64,000 bases of DNA from Rhodosorus marinus. Its lineage: Eukaryota > Rhodophyta > Stylonematophyceae > Stylonematales > Stylonemataceae. The stretch is taken from positions 186,001-250,000 of the forward strand of contig JAMWBK010000004.1 in assembly GCA_029953675.1 (NCBI GenBank). The letters run 5' to 3'. Below, piece by piece: positions 39,274 to 50,636 of the stretch (positions within the stretch are counted from its first letter, which is position 1; the number at the start of each line of letters is the position of its first letter). Below the pieces are notes generated by a model. It had not been told where the DNA came from, did no database searches, and saw nothing but the letters and a program-made list of their open reading frames with translations. The translations under genes and the position numbers were made by a program.

Positions 39274-40290
39274 ATGGCGTCAATGAGTGAGGATCGTGTA
39301 ATCCCAACCGGAAAAGCTCGATCGGTGGTGAGGTCGTTTCTTAGTAAACTAGGAGGGGAAGAGGATGACGAGAGCTCAACTGAAAACGAGAGTCTGAGCG
39401 TGCGACCAGTCAGGTGAGTCTGTTGAATATCATCGCAGACGGTAAGTTTAGTTCGAAGCTAAAGAAATATATGTATCTCTCTCTCTCGCTCTGTGTTCTC
39501 TTTCTCTTTCAAAGGCTCGGTGTCGGCGCCAAAGCTGAACATAGAAACCTCCCTGGGACCGGAAGGATTGATCAGAGGTGAGTGTGTATTCCGACCCTCT
39601 CCTTGACGTTTACTAGATCGCACTACTCATTTTCTGGTGAATCCGGCGACCAAAAGGGCTTACAATGAACTTCGTGAGAAGAGTCACCGACGAGGTGAGC
39701 TGTCCCGTTCTTCTGCGCCGTGGTGAAACGGCTCTTGCATGGTCTGACAGTGATCTTTTGGAGTCATGTTTGAAGTCATCGAAGGTAGAACTGAGAAGAA
39801 AAGTCCCGAGAGCACGTTCGACAACCCCGAGGACAGCCGGACGGCATCGATCGGCGTGAAGTCTGTTGACCCCGAAGTCACGGTTGGAAAGCGGACGAGG
39901 AAGAAGAAGAACAAGAACAAGAAGAACAAGAACGAGGAACAGGACGAGGACAGTAGACCGTCCGAGACAGTTGTTGAACACCGACCTGAGGTTGGCAAAG
40001 GCGTGACACAACCCCCTGCGGAGGAACACGTTAGCAATCATCATGTCGAGCAAGAAAAAGAACCTGAAAAATTCTTTGGAAGTGGCAACGGGCGAGGCTG
40101 GGCGGCTCCCGAGCACCCGCCGTCGAAGAAGAAGAAGAAGATCAGATCTCGACAGAAAAATTTGAGAAAGGACACCCGTCCTCCGGATAAACGACCAGCA
40201 CATTTGACTGAGGAAACGCTTCAGGGAGGTCGGCTACCGGCGCATCGACCGCGATCTCGAGAGGAAGGAGGCCGCGATGGAGAGCACTAG
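39274..40290 (+). CDS. Basic, probably nuclear or nucleolar protein with a KKKIRSRQKNLRKDTRP motif
   Basis: A 255-residue protein from four exons: 39274-39413, 39515-39577, 39657-39694 and about 39764-40290. The first two introns have clear GTGAGT donors; the acceptor before exon 4 could be at 39764 or 39776, both in frame. The sequence is strongly charged: KRTRKKKNKNKKNKN in the middle and PPSKKKKKIRSRQKNLRKDT near the C-terminus, followed by RPPDKRPAHLTEETLQGG. That last block resembles a short conserved motif in several uncharacterised eukaryotic nuclear proteins, seen from memory only. Probably nucleic-acid associated. Function unknown. Confidence 0.65.
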
Positions 40291-40343
40291 CTGAGCGACG
40301 CAAAGCCCCGGAGCGGGAGTTTTCGGTGGAAAATCTTTTTAAC

Positions 40344-43135
40344 TTAAACAGTAACAGACTTGGCCAGGTGCCTCGGTTGATCTACATTATGGCCCCTATA
40401 GACAGCGAGGTGGTAGCTGAGCAGCTGCATCGGCAGAATCGAGATGATCGACTGCAGGCAGTCCGCGGTTTTCGGAACTTCAACTAGTTCACACATGTTG
40501 CCGCGATACTTGAGCATGTCGGGGTCATCTTCTGTGCAGACGATCACGAAGACTCCGGAAGATCGTCGGGCGAGAACCTGCTGCAGAGCGCTCTGAATGT
40601 GGCCTTTGGTGTTGTCCGAGGCGGCGAAGAAGATCACCGGCATGTGGTCGTCGATTAGTGCCAACGGCCCGTGTTTCAACTCTCCGGAGTGGATGCCCTC
40701 TGTGTGTGTGTAGGAAACCTCCTTGATCTTCAGCGCGCCTTCCAGACAGGTGGCAAACTGAAACCTAAGAGAGACCGCAGCAAGTTGAACATAAACATTG
40801 GTCATGAAGTTCGTTCACTGTGCAAACGAGAGCCTCCCCTGATCTTTTGGTCACCGGCCTCACCCTCTTCCACTCAATAGAATTGACGCGGACTGCTCCA
40901 AGCTCTTGGCGAGCCGCAGAGTGACCTCATCAATTCTTTTGATCGACGATTCGATCTGGTACGGCATCTCATGTAGTGCCGCGAGGATCTCTTGTCGCCT
41001 GGCATCCTTGGAGTGTCTATCATGAGAAAGCTGGAGCGCGAACATCACCAGAGCGACGATCTGACTGGTGTAAGCCTTGGTACTGGCCACACCGATCTCG
41101 GAACCAGCATTCAGATGGATCCCACAGCTGGTTTGTCTTGAGATCTCGCTTCCAACGACATTGACAACCCCGACAGTCACCGCGTCCGCACCTTTCGCGT
41201 AGCTCAGCGACTCAAGAGTATCTTTCGTCTCCCCGCTCTGACTCACAAAGACGCATGTGTCACTTCGGAACAGAGGACACTTCCTGTCGTTGAAGTCGCT
41301 CGCCAGCTCCACGCTCACGGGTACGTCCGTAAGTTCCTCCACAACCTTCGCATAAAAAAAAAGCAAACGAAGAGAATTACGCCAGCGGTATCCTGCTGTG
41401 GGTCGCTTCCCTGATTACAACGAACGACATACCTGCCGTGCCGCAAGGCAAGCGTGGTAAGACGATCCGCACGCAACGAAAATGATTCGACTACTACTCA
41501 AAATATCGCGTAGCCGGCTCTTCACTCCTCCGAGATGAATCTCATACCGTCCAGTGCCTTCATCCTTTTTGATTCTACCCCTCATCGTTGAAGTCAAGGA
41601 CTCCGGCTGGGCAGACGAATAAATAGTCGAGCGGTAGATGTTCTTTTCAGGGGTCCAGTCAGCCTTCAGGATCTGCGGAAACGCTCACCTGCTCATAGAT
41701 CTCCTTCAGCATGTAGTGATCAAATGACCCCCTCATGATCGTCTCCAACTCAAACGGAAGCGTCGAGATGATCCGGTTATCGGAAAGCACGTGGTCATCG
41801 AGGGCTGCATGAAAATTGAATACTTCCAGGTTGCCATGTCTGACGTGAACGACATCATTGTCCTAACAGACAAAGCGAGGCGAGTCTTAGTGACTCTCGC
41901 TGCTTCCCCCAACAAAATGAGCATAGCAAAGTTTTTACCTCCATGTAAAAGACTTTGTCTGTTCGCTCTGCGATTGCTCCGGCATCCGAAGAGAACAGAT
42001 ACTCTCCTCTAAACCCACCGTCTGTCCATGTGCCTGGTTCTTCCTTATCAAGCACGATATTCTGTAAACGAGTTGAGGTCCACTGTTCAGAGGTGCTATT
42101 CATCAGGCGTGTTTGTTGTTACGAGCAAAAGGGAACTCACAAGTACTGGAGTGATGGGCGCAGGAGTTCCTCTATTCGATAACTTGTTGTACTGGGATAT
42201 TTTGTTGACCTTGAACACGTCCCTTTCAGTGCCTCGGTAGTCTTTCGTTCCGACAACCAGTGGAGAGCCGAGACGACAGGCGATGAGCTCGTTGGGGTAC
42301 ATTTTCGAACGGAAAACAAACGCATACGCTCCCTCCAGCTGCCGAAGCACCTCCATGACCAGTCTTGGGAACGACAAGTCGGGCATCGACTGGATCAGCT
42401 GATCATACAGGAACTGGATAAGTTTCACGACAGTTTCTGCGGTATAGAATGGTCAGTTGTTCAGTTTCGTGGCGTCTCTTAAAGACCATGTTTAGAGGCT
42501 TTTAACGACAGCCGGAGTTGTCTCTTACCGCTGTCAGTTTGAGATTCGAATTTGACCCCGTGGCCAGTTAACATATCTCGAAGAACTGCGTTGTTGGTAA
42601 TGATTCCGTTGTGCACAACGAGGAAGTTGTCTTCGGGCCCAGATGAATGTGGATGGCTGTTCTCCCTCGATGGAGGACCGTGCGTAGCCCAGCGAGTATG
42701 AGCGATCCCGACGGAGTCCTTGAAGCGTACATCCTCTTTCATCCTGCAGGTGACAGCGCCTTGGCTCCGCTCAGCTTTCCCTCGCGGCAGAGAAACAAGC
42801 AGAGTTGAGGATGCTAGTTACATACCTATTGTCGGAACTCTCAACCTCTTTCACTCGATTTTCCAACTTGGCAATGGATCCCACCTCTTTAATAACAATT
42901 GGCTCCTCAGGACCCTGTCTCGAGACACAAAAATCCATCTTCAGAGCAGAACAACAAGATTGAAACCAACCGACCGCAGTGTCCCTCTGACTAAACTTAC
43001 AGCTCCGTCAACGGCAATACCAGCACTGTCATATCCACGATATTCCAACCTATGCAGACCAGTCAGAAGGACATCGATCATTTCCTTCCTGGATGCGTCC
43101 GTACTACAGAACACACAGGCAAATATACCACACAT
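40344..43135 (-). CDS. GFAT: Glutamine-fructose-6-phosphate aminotransferase (GFAT)
   Basis: Makes glucosamine-6-phosphate from fructose-6-phosphate and glutamine, the first step to UDP-GlcNAc; cytosolic. Nine exons: 43001-43135, 42826-42914, 42529-42743, 42141-42436, 41939-42061, 41689-41862, 41433-41606, 40864-41345 and 40344-40764. All junctions are GT-AG and in phase, giving 702 residues, the normal size of eukaryotic GFAT. The glutaminase domain starts MCGIFAC with the catalytic Cys2, and has [13 protein letters not shown] and [12 protein letters not shown]. Tandem sugar-isomerase domains follow, with [46 protein letters not shown] and [19 protein letters not shown]. It ends LAKSVTV as expected. 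An insert with [10 protein letters not shown] sits between the two halves, as in fungal and animal enzymes. Confidence 0.95.
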
Positions 43136-44250
43136 CCTTCCTTACAGAATCCAAAAAAAAACAAAACACGGGCTACAAAGCTACAGAAACCCTTGCTCTC
43201 TGAATAGCTCGATTTAGAAAATTCTCTAATACATTCCAGAGATTCTCATTACCAAGAAAGCTTATCAAAAACTCCTCAAAATCCGTCAATAACTCCTCTC
43301 CCTTCCTCTCACCATCTTCACCGCCCCAGTTCGCAACTTGTAATTTTCCAACTCATATTGTCAGCAACCCAAAACGATTCAACGACATATAAATACTTTC
43401 TATGTCGACCCCAATCCCCGTTTTTAACAATAAATATACTTAAATTCTCATATTTATAACTTATAGATTTAAGGCAAATATTGTTATAACTGTCACCCTC
43501 GTCATCAACGTTTCAATCATTATTAGAATACGAAATCAATATTAGTGTATGTTGATTGATGGTGTGCTGGGCGGGGTTTTTGGAGCAATCAGCATGAACT
43601 GATGCGGAGGACGGATAATAGAATCGGGGATTCGAAATGTGCCTAAAATATCCTTTTATCTTATTGCACACGCATGATCTGGGTGATCTCCCTCTCCCGG
43701 ACCAGTTTCACCACCAATCCTCCTCTGCTGAAGGCAAGTTCGCCAGGAGAATAGAGCGTCTAGTACATGTATCAGAGTTTTTCGTTCTCAACGTTAGAGC
43801 CCCGTTCTAATCGTTGCGGAGGCCCATCATAACAGTCAGCAGCGGAACGTTGCGGGCTGCACTTTACGCCCACCAGCGCCAGATCAGCATGGCAAAAGCA
43901 GAGTTCCGGTTCACACGCCACGCCCGTGTATCTACTACCGCTCTTTTGCTACACCGCTAAAGAACAACTGTCAACCGAACAACTCTTCAGTATTAACTCT
44001 CAATCCCTTCATCGGTAGTATGACGGAATTTGATCAGTCTGTCGCTCTCAGGCCTGGACGCTACACCAGCATCATGCCCGACAAGTCTCATCAAGCAGCT
44101 TGGCTCCATGAGCCTTTCTGATCAAAAAATCTAAGCTGGCGGAGACGAAAGCTTTGGGGAGGGGATGAGTTAATTCTATCGGACGACATCCCTTCGGTTT
44201 GAGCTCTTCACTGTGTTCTTTTCGAAAAGGGCTTGAAAAAACTCTAGAAT
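43136..44250. other. Divergent intergenic region, 1.1 kb
   Basis: Between GFAT (-) and the WDR54-like gene (+). AT-rich near GFAT (poly-AT around 43420-43510), more mixed near 44000. No gene found. Confidence 0.55.
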
Positions 44251-45464
44251 ATGCCTTGGGAGAAAGCCCAACTTATTGAGCTTCAGGCGGATGCGACACC
44301 GGGGCTTTGGTACGGGAACCTGACGGGCGATGGTCGGGGAGGGCTTGCCTTTGGAAGCGGGAGATATGTCCATCTGTCTCCGAAGAAGAGAAATGTGTTC
44401 TCAAAACTTGAGCAGATGAGCGTGAAAGCAAGGTAGGCGAGCTAGCCGCCAATTCCATCGCTGCCGTATAAGAACTGATCGATCAGGGTTCCTTGTCGAT
44501 AGAGCGCACGTTTCCTTTGCTCATTTTTGGTCAGTTTTTTTGACTACGGAGCCGATTCTGTTCGTTGCAGTCGAGACTGTGCCTCCATCTATTGAGATCT
44601 TCCGAGAAGACCAGGTCACGGGCTCGTATCAACGGGTACAGACGACGGATCTTGGAAGGGCTCACAAAAACAGTGCGGTAACTGCAATGGGAACGATCAG
44701 TTCCGCGAAAGGTGCTCAGTTGGCCGTAGCGCTTTCTTCCGGATCTATGGTCGTGTTCTCGAAAGAGGGCGATTCCTTGAAAACCGTTTGCACGCTCACC
44801 GATCTCGAGTCACCGGTTTGTAGCGTTACCGGCGATGCGACCATGCACAGAGGGCTAGTTGCCGCATCAGATGAATCGGGAAAGATTGCCGTATGGGAAG
44901 AAAAATCTCCAAGTCAGTTCGGACTCGTCTTCCTGACCTCCCTGGACAGGTATTTCAGCACAAACCGTATCCGAAAATCGTTACGAATGGGCCCTTAACT
45001 CCGCTTCCACATCTCAGCAACTACGCTTCGGCATTGGGGCTCTGCGGGGCGCTCCTCTTTGCAGGTTCTTTCTCCGGTAAGCTGTTCTTGTACGAAGTAG
45101 ACGATCGAAGACTCGACCAGGAGGTGATCACAAACACTCGATGTATAACGGCGATCGATGCGCATACAACAGGTGATATGGTGAGAGTTGTTCTCCCACA
45201 AATTTTTACCACCTTGTCATCGGGTTCCGTCTATAGACTCACCTTGCTGAAACTATACAGGTCTTGGTGGCTGGGGAAGACTGCAGAGCATCGATTTTTA
45301 ACGTCCCAATGCAGAGCAGACAACAGATGAAACTGGTCTTCTCCGTCTGTGTGAACGGGATAATTACGGGAGCAGCGTTCACGTGCGAAGAACCGGAATC
45401 TCTTGATATCTCGCTCTCGGTGGTTGAGAGGCACTACATCGTTCAGTATGCCCTAAGCAGCTGA
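44251..45464 (+). CDS. WD-repeat protein, WDR54-like
   Basis: A 334-residue beta-propeller protein from four exons: 44251-44432, 44503-44890, 44950-45180 and 45261-45464. Introns are 70, 59 and 80 nt, and phases agree. WD-like strands include GLVAASDESGKIAVFQ across the second intron, LLFAGSFSGKLFLYEVDD and DMVLVAGEDCRASIF across the third. The C-terminal part (SGKLFLYEV...TAIDAH...VAGEDCRASIF...FSVCVNGIITGAAF) and the total length match animal WDR54, as I recall it. Possible ciliary or signalling role in animals does not transfer safely. The second intron (donor GTATGG) is short; reading through it instead would shift the frame and end in a stop. Confidence 0.65.
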
Positions 45465-46240
45465 ATTGAGCATGGAGACCATACTCTCCCTTCTCTCACC
45501 CATGTTGTGAGGATTGGAGACGGTCGTTCGAGCACCTGGACGTCGTTCAAGTTACCGCGATCGTGGGCGTCGAGGGGTATCGTCGTTCGTCTTGAAAGGG
45601 CTGCTCTCTTGTTCAAGCCCAACCGGCGATCAGCAGAAACGCAGTCGGCACTATCCTGACTCGCTGCAGAGGAGTTTAAAGAGAGAAATGTCTACTGCTA
45701 CGGGCTCCATTCCACAAGTTCGCAGTCCCCGAAAGGTAGCCCTTGTGTGTTCCCAGACAGCGGCGTCGGGAGAGGAGCCTGGATCGTGGATCTTTCTTTC
45801 TCCTTTATGACGAGCTGTGCGCGTTGCCCCGCTGGCAAGACAACCTGACTTATTGAGCTTGCTCTGGCTTAGTAAAGCGGTTCTACCGCGAGATGAGTCA
45901 ACCCGGTTAGAAGTACGGTCACTGTTTGATTTGATTATTGGAGACTTGTATTCTCGCAGCTGGGAGTATGTCGCTTGGAGGGCTTGATTCAGAATCTACT
46001 TTTGACCGCCGTCTGTGGGATAACAAATAACTCGGCGTCCTGGGCTGTGCAGCTACAGACTCGAGATCTGTGTCAAAAGTGGGCGAGGATGGGGGAATCG
46101 CGTGAACAAGGTCAAGTTTTATTGCAAAAGGCCCTTTAGATACATTATTAAACGAAAACCATATGGACTCCCCTAGTCCATGCAGTCCGTCCAGAAATCC
46201 CCGTTGCTCGAGCATCCGCTGGCGGGCTAGTCAACCCCCA
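45465..46240. other. Intergenic region, about 0.8 kb
   Basis: Convergent spacer between the WDR54-like and DnaJ-zinc-finger-like genes. A frame around 45508-45660 is open but has no start and no recognisable domain. Confidence 0.5.
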
Positions 46241-46288
46241 CTAGTCCATAAAGTCCTCCGGGGACAGTCTGTCCAGAAATCTCGGTTG
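46173..46288. repeat. Imperfect duplication of the 3' end of the DnaJ-zinc-finger-like gene
   Basis: CTAGTCCATGCAGTCC-GTCCAGAAATCCCCGTTG at 46173-46205 is repeated as CTAGTCCATAAAGTCC, an extra 14 nt, then GTCCAGAAATCTCGGTTG at 46241-46287. The second copy contains the stop codon and last codons of the gene. Confidence 0.75.
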
Positions 46289-46648
46289 AATACCACTTCC
46301 GATGCAGTTGGTGCACTCGCTCACCCCTTTGCCGTTGCAGTACTGACAATTCTCGTCGGCGTTCTTGAACACCGGATCGATGCCGTTTCCTCCACAGATA
46401 TTACACGTCACTGATCCATCTCCTAGACACTCAACGCAAGGCTGGGTATTCGGACGCACTTCATTCCTCTTACCCTGTTCCTCCGTGAACACCAGAAGCC
46501 CAATACCTCCCATAGTACCAAACAACGCCGTCCCAGCCGCCAGCAGCGTGGACTGATCCACCGCAACCACCACCCCTCGACGATGGCGTTCAACCTTGGC
46601 AACCCCGCTACGCCTACCAAGACCTAGTCCACCACTAACAAAAGCCAT
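46241..46648 (-). CDS. Plastid DnaJ-type cysteine-rich protein (BSD2/LQY1-like)
   Basis: A 135-residue, single-exon protein. The first ~40 residues are basic and Gly/Val-rich like a transit peptide, followed by a hydrophobic helix (STLLAAGTALFGTMGGIGLLVF). The C-terminal part has four CxxCxGxG-type motifs: CVECLGDG, CNICGGNG, CQYCNGKG and CTNCIGSG. This is the zinc-binding module of DnaJ without a J domain, as in plant BSD2, LQY1 and related thylakoid proteins that assist assembly or repair of photosynthetic complexes. The final residues FLDRLSPEDFMD are partly duplicated just downstream. Which plant subfamily it belongs to cannot be decided by eye. Confidence 0.85.
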   Translation of the reverse strand: MAFVSGGLGLGRRSGVAKVERHRRGVVVAVDQSTLLAAGTALFGTMGGIGLLVFTEEQGKRNEVRPNTQPCVECLGDGSVTCNICGGNGIDPVFKNADENCQYCNGKGVSECTNCIGSGIQPRFLDRLSPEDFMD

Positions 46649-49399
46649 CGTTCCTGAAAAAAAATAACAAAAAGAAGGCAAGCCGTACACAGATGGTCAA
46701 TACAAAACAGAGCAACTCTTCCTTTTCAAAACCTAAACACGGACATACACACTCCCATCCACCCAGCCCTCAATGCCACCCTCCCGCAACGCCCACACCC
46801 CTTTCATAAACCCTCGTCTACTCCTTGTGACCCGATCAAAATGTCCATCCCCACTCCAAAAAATATCTTTTTCTACATTTTGCGATGAAAAAATCTTTCC
46901 AGCCACACACATTCAATCCAAATATATTTTCCAAAATAAAACACAGAGAACCACTAAAATAAATTCCATTATGGAATTTTATTGCAATAAAAACACACCG
47001 CGTGTCCATATAGATTACTAATTCCAATCATTCTGGTTTATTATTCTTATAGCATAATTAATATAATAATTCATAGACTATCATGCGATGATAATTGACC
47101 AAGTGTCTTTATTCTTAATGCTTTCGTTTTTATTTTTCTGACGATTGATTGTCGAGTTTGAGGTTCGGCGTCTACAATCAGTTTGTTTTGGATTTTGGAG
47201 TAGTTCGGATTTTGTCCAATAGAAAATCGTTTGCCGATTGGTTGGGGACGTTTGGTGAAGATGTATTTGTCAATTGTATATTGAAGGGATTAAAATAATG
47301 ACTCTTCGTGTCAGGAAAGGGTCACTGGTGGCTGAGGAGGGTTGGAGTCAATAGTTTGGATACTATGATTGGTTTATATGAAATACTTGTACTAAAGTAA
47401 TTGGATATACTTGATGAATCCGATTGTCGTTCTGTTCTCTGGGGGATATTACTGGTTAAGTGGTAGCTGAATTACTTAATAAAGAGCTTAAGTAAAACTT
47501 CAGCGGGAGATTGACAAGATGAGATGGGGGGTGGTGAATCTTGGGAGGGAGGACACTATGTTGCGTGCGGGGCATGCCTCTTTGTGTACATGGGGTCGAA
47601 AAGCTCCTAGAATTCGCCTTCATGGCCACGGCCATGGACAAGTTAGACCTGCGATCAAAAATAAACTTGGCTGGCAAAGGGGTGGGCGCCCACGACAACA
47701 TTGTACAAAGCAGTTGCTAAACTTCCCTCGTGGTGGTGGTTTAGCTGGTGCTCTTCCGTGCTCGCGCATTTATACAATAACGCTCTCCTCGCGGCTTTCT
47801 GGTTCTCAGAGCCTCGTGAGATTTACTCTTTGAAGCAAAGAAGGCTGAGGAGGGATCAAGAGCAGTTGCCCGGAGCGTGCTTATCCCAATAGCCCAGGTG
47901 CTGCACAGAAACAAGCTCTAGCTGACATGTTATTCCATCACATCACACAAGCCAATGTCAGGAGGTTGGCTCTCTGATACCAGACCAATCTAGCTCTCCT
48001 TCTCGACGGTTCCTTGATCTTCATATTGGCGAACGATTTGACACCTGGCTAACCCCGGTCCTATCAAAACGTCAAACTTTTTTTTCCAAAACAATTCAAT
48101 ATTAGTGGCCTTGAGAAAAAACTACGCAAGCGAAGAATTTCAGAACACAATTCTTTTAGTGGAGGAAAAGGACCCCTCTCCTGGGTGGCCAGCTTTAACT
48201 TGGCGGGCGCGATGGAGCATGCAAGGACTTACCTTACTTCGTTTTGTTGTGAAACAACTAGCTGCTAGTAGCCCGCTCGCCACCGTGGACACCTGCGGTG
48301 TGCTGAGAGGGAAGTCCATTCGGCCTTTCCTTCAATCCGCAAGAATTTCCAAGCCCGATCATATTCGTCTCATTCGATATCGCGCTCAGTCTGATGGCAC
48401 GTTCACGCGAGTTCACGCTCTCAAAGCCTGCGCACGGAAGTGAGTGAGAGACAAACAGGCCCTAGGTCCACCTTCCTTGAGTGCGACCGAAACAACATGT
48501 ACAGCGCTCGTCAAGAGTAGATAAGGGCTAGGAAAACTATTTTTCTGAGTCTCATAGATCTTCTGGACGCCTAGGGTGCGACAAGTTCTATAGACGTACG
48601 GCTCCAGGACTATTGGGCTTCGATCCGCAACAGGGACAGGAACCACATCGCTTAAGGCTCCAAACGCCTCAGTGTCAGGCTTTCGCCAGGATCTCTAGGT
48701 AAGCCCAACCTAGAAACGCTCGACTACCTCTACAATTCATCTTTGCAAGTATCATTCTCACGCTGTGGCCCACATGGCCAGCCCCGAGAAGTCTCTCGGT
48801 GCGCCACCCGACCGGAAATGGCTATCCAACTCAATCCACAAATCCACACCAAACGAAAACGCCGCGACAAAGTTCAACTTCTCAATACAAATCTAGAAAC
48901 AACCCCTGAAAATGACTAACTTTATCTATAGAAATTCCATTTGTTGTCCATACAAAACAATCATTGGATATAAAACTTCATAAAACAAAACTAAATTGTA
49001 CATACGAAATAGGTCGCCTTTTTTACGTGCTATTTGTAAAGTATTAAATATATTTAGAACCCGAAGAGTATTAAATATAGTATAATACAGAATATTAGCT
49101 TCCCATGATTGGATAATATTTCACTTATCCCTAAAGTTTTAATAAGAAATCGCCAATCTGCAAGATTTACTAAAATACAATTTTAGAAGATATCTTCCAG
49201 AATTGATTTCATAATGGAAGTACTAGGGGGTAGAGTGGAAACCTGATTCGGAATATCTTTATTTGAATCTTATCAGGTCGGGTTTCTGGGTCTGTTGTTG
49301 TTGAGTACATACGGGGTTAAGCTTTTTGCCTTGTTGTTAAGAACATCAATATGTTCGGCTGTGGTAGTTTTTAGATTTTTTGTGTGTAAGTGGTGTTGT

Positions 49400-50240
49400 C
49401 ATGGGCCGGTCCGATAACGTTTTATATTGAAAATCAGTATAAACGGGAGGGGGTGTCTGATTGAAATTCTTGTAAAGAACAAGGTCCGATTGCTCGTCCG
49501 ATAAACGCGTCCGATATATCGTCCAATATTCAATCAACGTTAATCTAATAATCAATCAATCAATCATCTCCAGTCCCAGGCATTGAATCATGATTACTTC
49601 TTGGAATGACAAGGCACACGCTCGCATATCATGAATCATGATTACTTCTGAACTCGACAGACTGTCATAGCATTGGTTGAGCAAGCAAAAAGTACCTTTC
49701 TGATGGCATTGAAACGAATGAATTTGTTTTACTCAGAGACTGAAGAAAAAACGGGGGAAAAAAACAAACAAGACTAAAAAGCTGCAGCGAAGATCGTGCG
49801 CTCCCAACATCAAAGCAGCGTTCATATGAGCACAGCAAGAAACATAAACGGGGTAAACAACGCGGGGGCAGGGCAGAGACGGTCAGGGCGTTCGCGGAAC
49901 ACTTTCCGAAGCCATTGAAAAAGGAGGCAATCCCAACCTCGCGTATTGATGAAAAATCAAACCCTGCTCGAGTTCGGCAAAAAACGACGTGAACCGTATA
50001 ACGAAAAAAGATGAAAAGCAAAAAAAAAACATTGAAAAATATCGGACACAATCGGTCATTATCGGACCGTTTTTGGGACGAAATCTATTTTTTATTTTGT
50101 ATTCAGGTCTTATAAATTCATATCGGACCGGAGTTCACCGAATATACGATTTATGATTGCTTAATAATCGTCTGATAAAACGTCGATTGGACCGTCCGAA
50201 ATTTATCGGACGTAATCGGACGTTTATTTATCTGACGTAG
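49400..50240. mobile_element. Putative non-autonomous element with TCCGAT-rich inverted ends
   Basis: The left side (49405-49560) carries GGTCCGATTGCTCGTCCGATAA and GTCCGATATATCGTCCAAT; the right side (50040-50235) carries the reverse complements, ATTGGACCGTCCGAAATTT and ATCGGACGTAATCGGACG. Read on opposite strands the two ends align over about 60-70 nt with gaps. The interior of roughly 0.5 kb has no coding capacity. A direct repeat TGAATCATGATTACTTCT occurs at 49584 and 49632. It resembles a MITE or foldback element; exact ends and target-site duplication are not resolved. Confidence 0.5.
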
Positions 50241-50480
50241 ATGACAACGCTAATGTGTAAGCAACTAAGTATTTGAGGAAAATTTTGAAACCATTGGACA
50301 GTCAAGTGTCGATGGCCAAAGGGCGAACCGATTAAGGGGAGCGGATGGGATTTTGAGGGTTAGGTCGTCACATAAGCGATCATAGCGATAGACTTTTTGT
50401 TTCAACGTGGATAGCCAGAGCGATTGCTTTGTGACTGGTCTTTTTCTGAGCTAGGAGAATTTGTGAGAGGATGACTGAGT

Positions 50481-50515
50481 GTGGAAGCTGATCTGAAAAC
50501 TGGAGGGTATAAATA
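50481..50515 (+). promoter_or_regulatory. Core promoter of the gelsolin-like gene: GGAAGCTGATCNGAAAA motif plus TATA box
   Basis: GTGGAAGCTGATCTGAAAA at 50481-50499 is followed by TATAAATA at 50508-50515, about 120 nt upstream of the ATG. Nearly the same upstream motif precedes the TATA box of the single-TM gene at 57704. Confidence 0.6.
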
Positions 50516-50636
50516 CGGGAGCGGCAGGGGGGGGTGTTGTGTGTGTGTGAGTTGGGGAGGTCGGGGATAGATGTCTGGGCAGTAAGGGGTTGGAGTGGAG
50601 TTGTTGGCTTTTTTTGTTTTGGCTGAAAATATCATC

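Larger units (their letters stand above)
46649..50636. other. Gene-poor region, 4 kb
   Basis: AT-rich stretches (46850-47500, 48890-49240) alternate with mixed sequence. Frames near 47519-47833 and 48105-48443 begin with non-ATG codons or lack domains. A palindromic CATGGCCACGGCCATG sits at 47622-47637. Holds the TCCGAT inverted-repeat element and the promoter of the gelsolin-like gene, listed separately. Confidence 0.55.

Noticed and set aside
45508-45660. Open frame VVRIGDGRSSTWTSFKL after the WDR54-like gene
   Set aside because: No start codon, no splice connection and no recognisable domain.
48105-48443. Plus-strand 112-codon frame
   Set aside because: TTG start, no domain, in a gene-poor stretch; the antisense frame is equally open.
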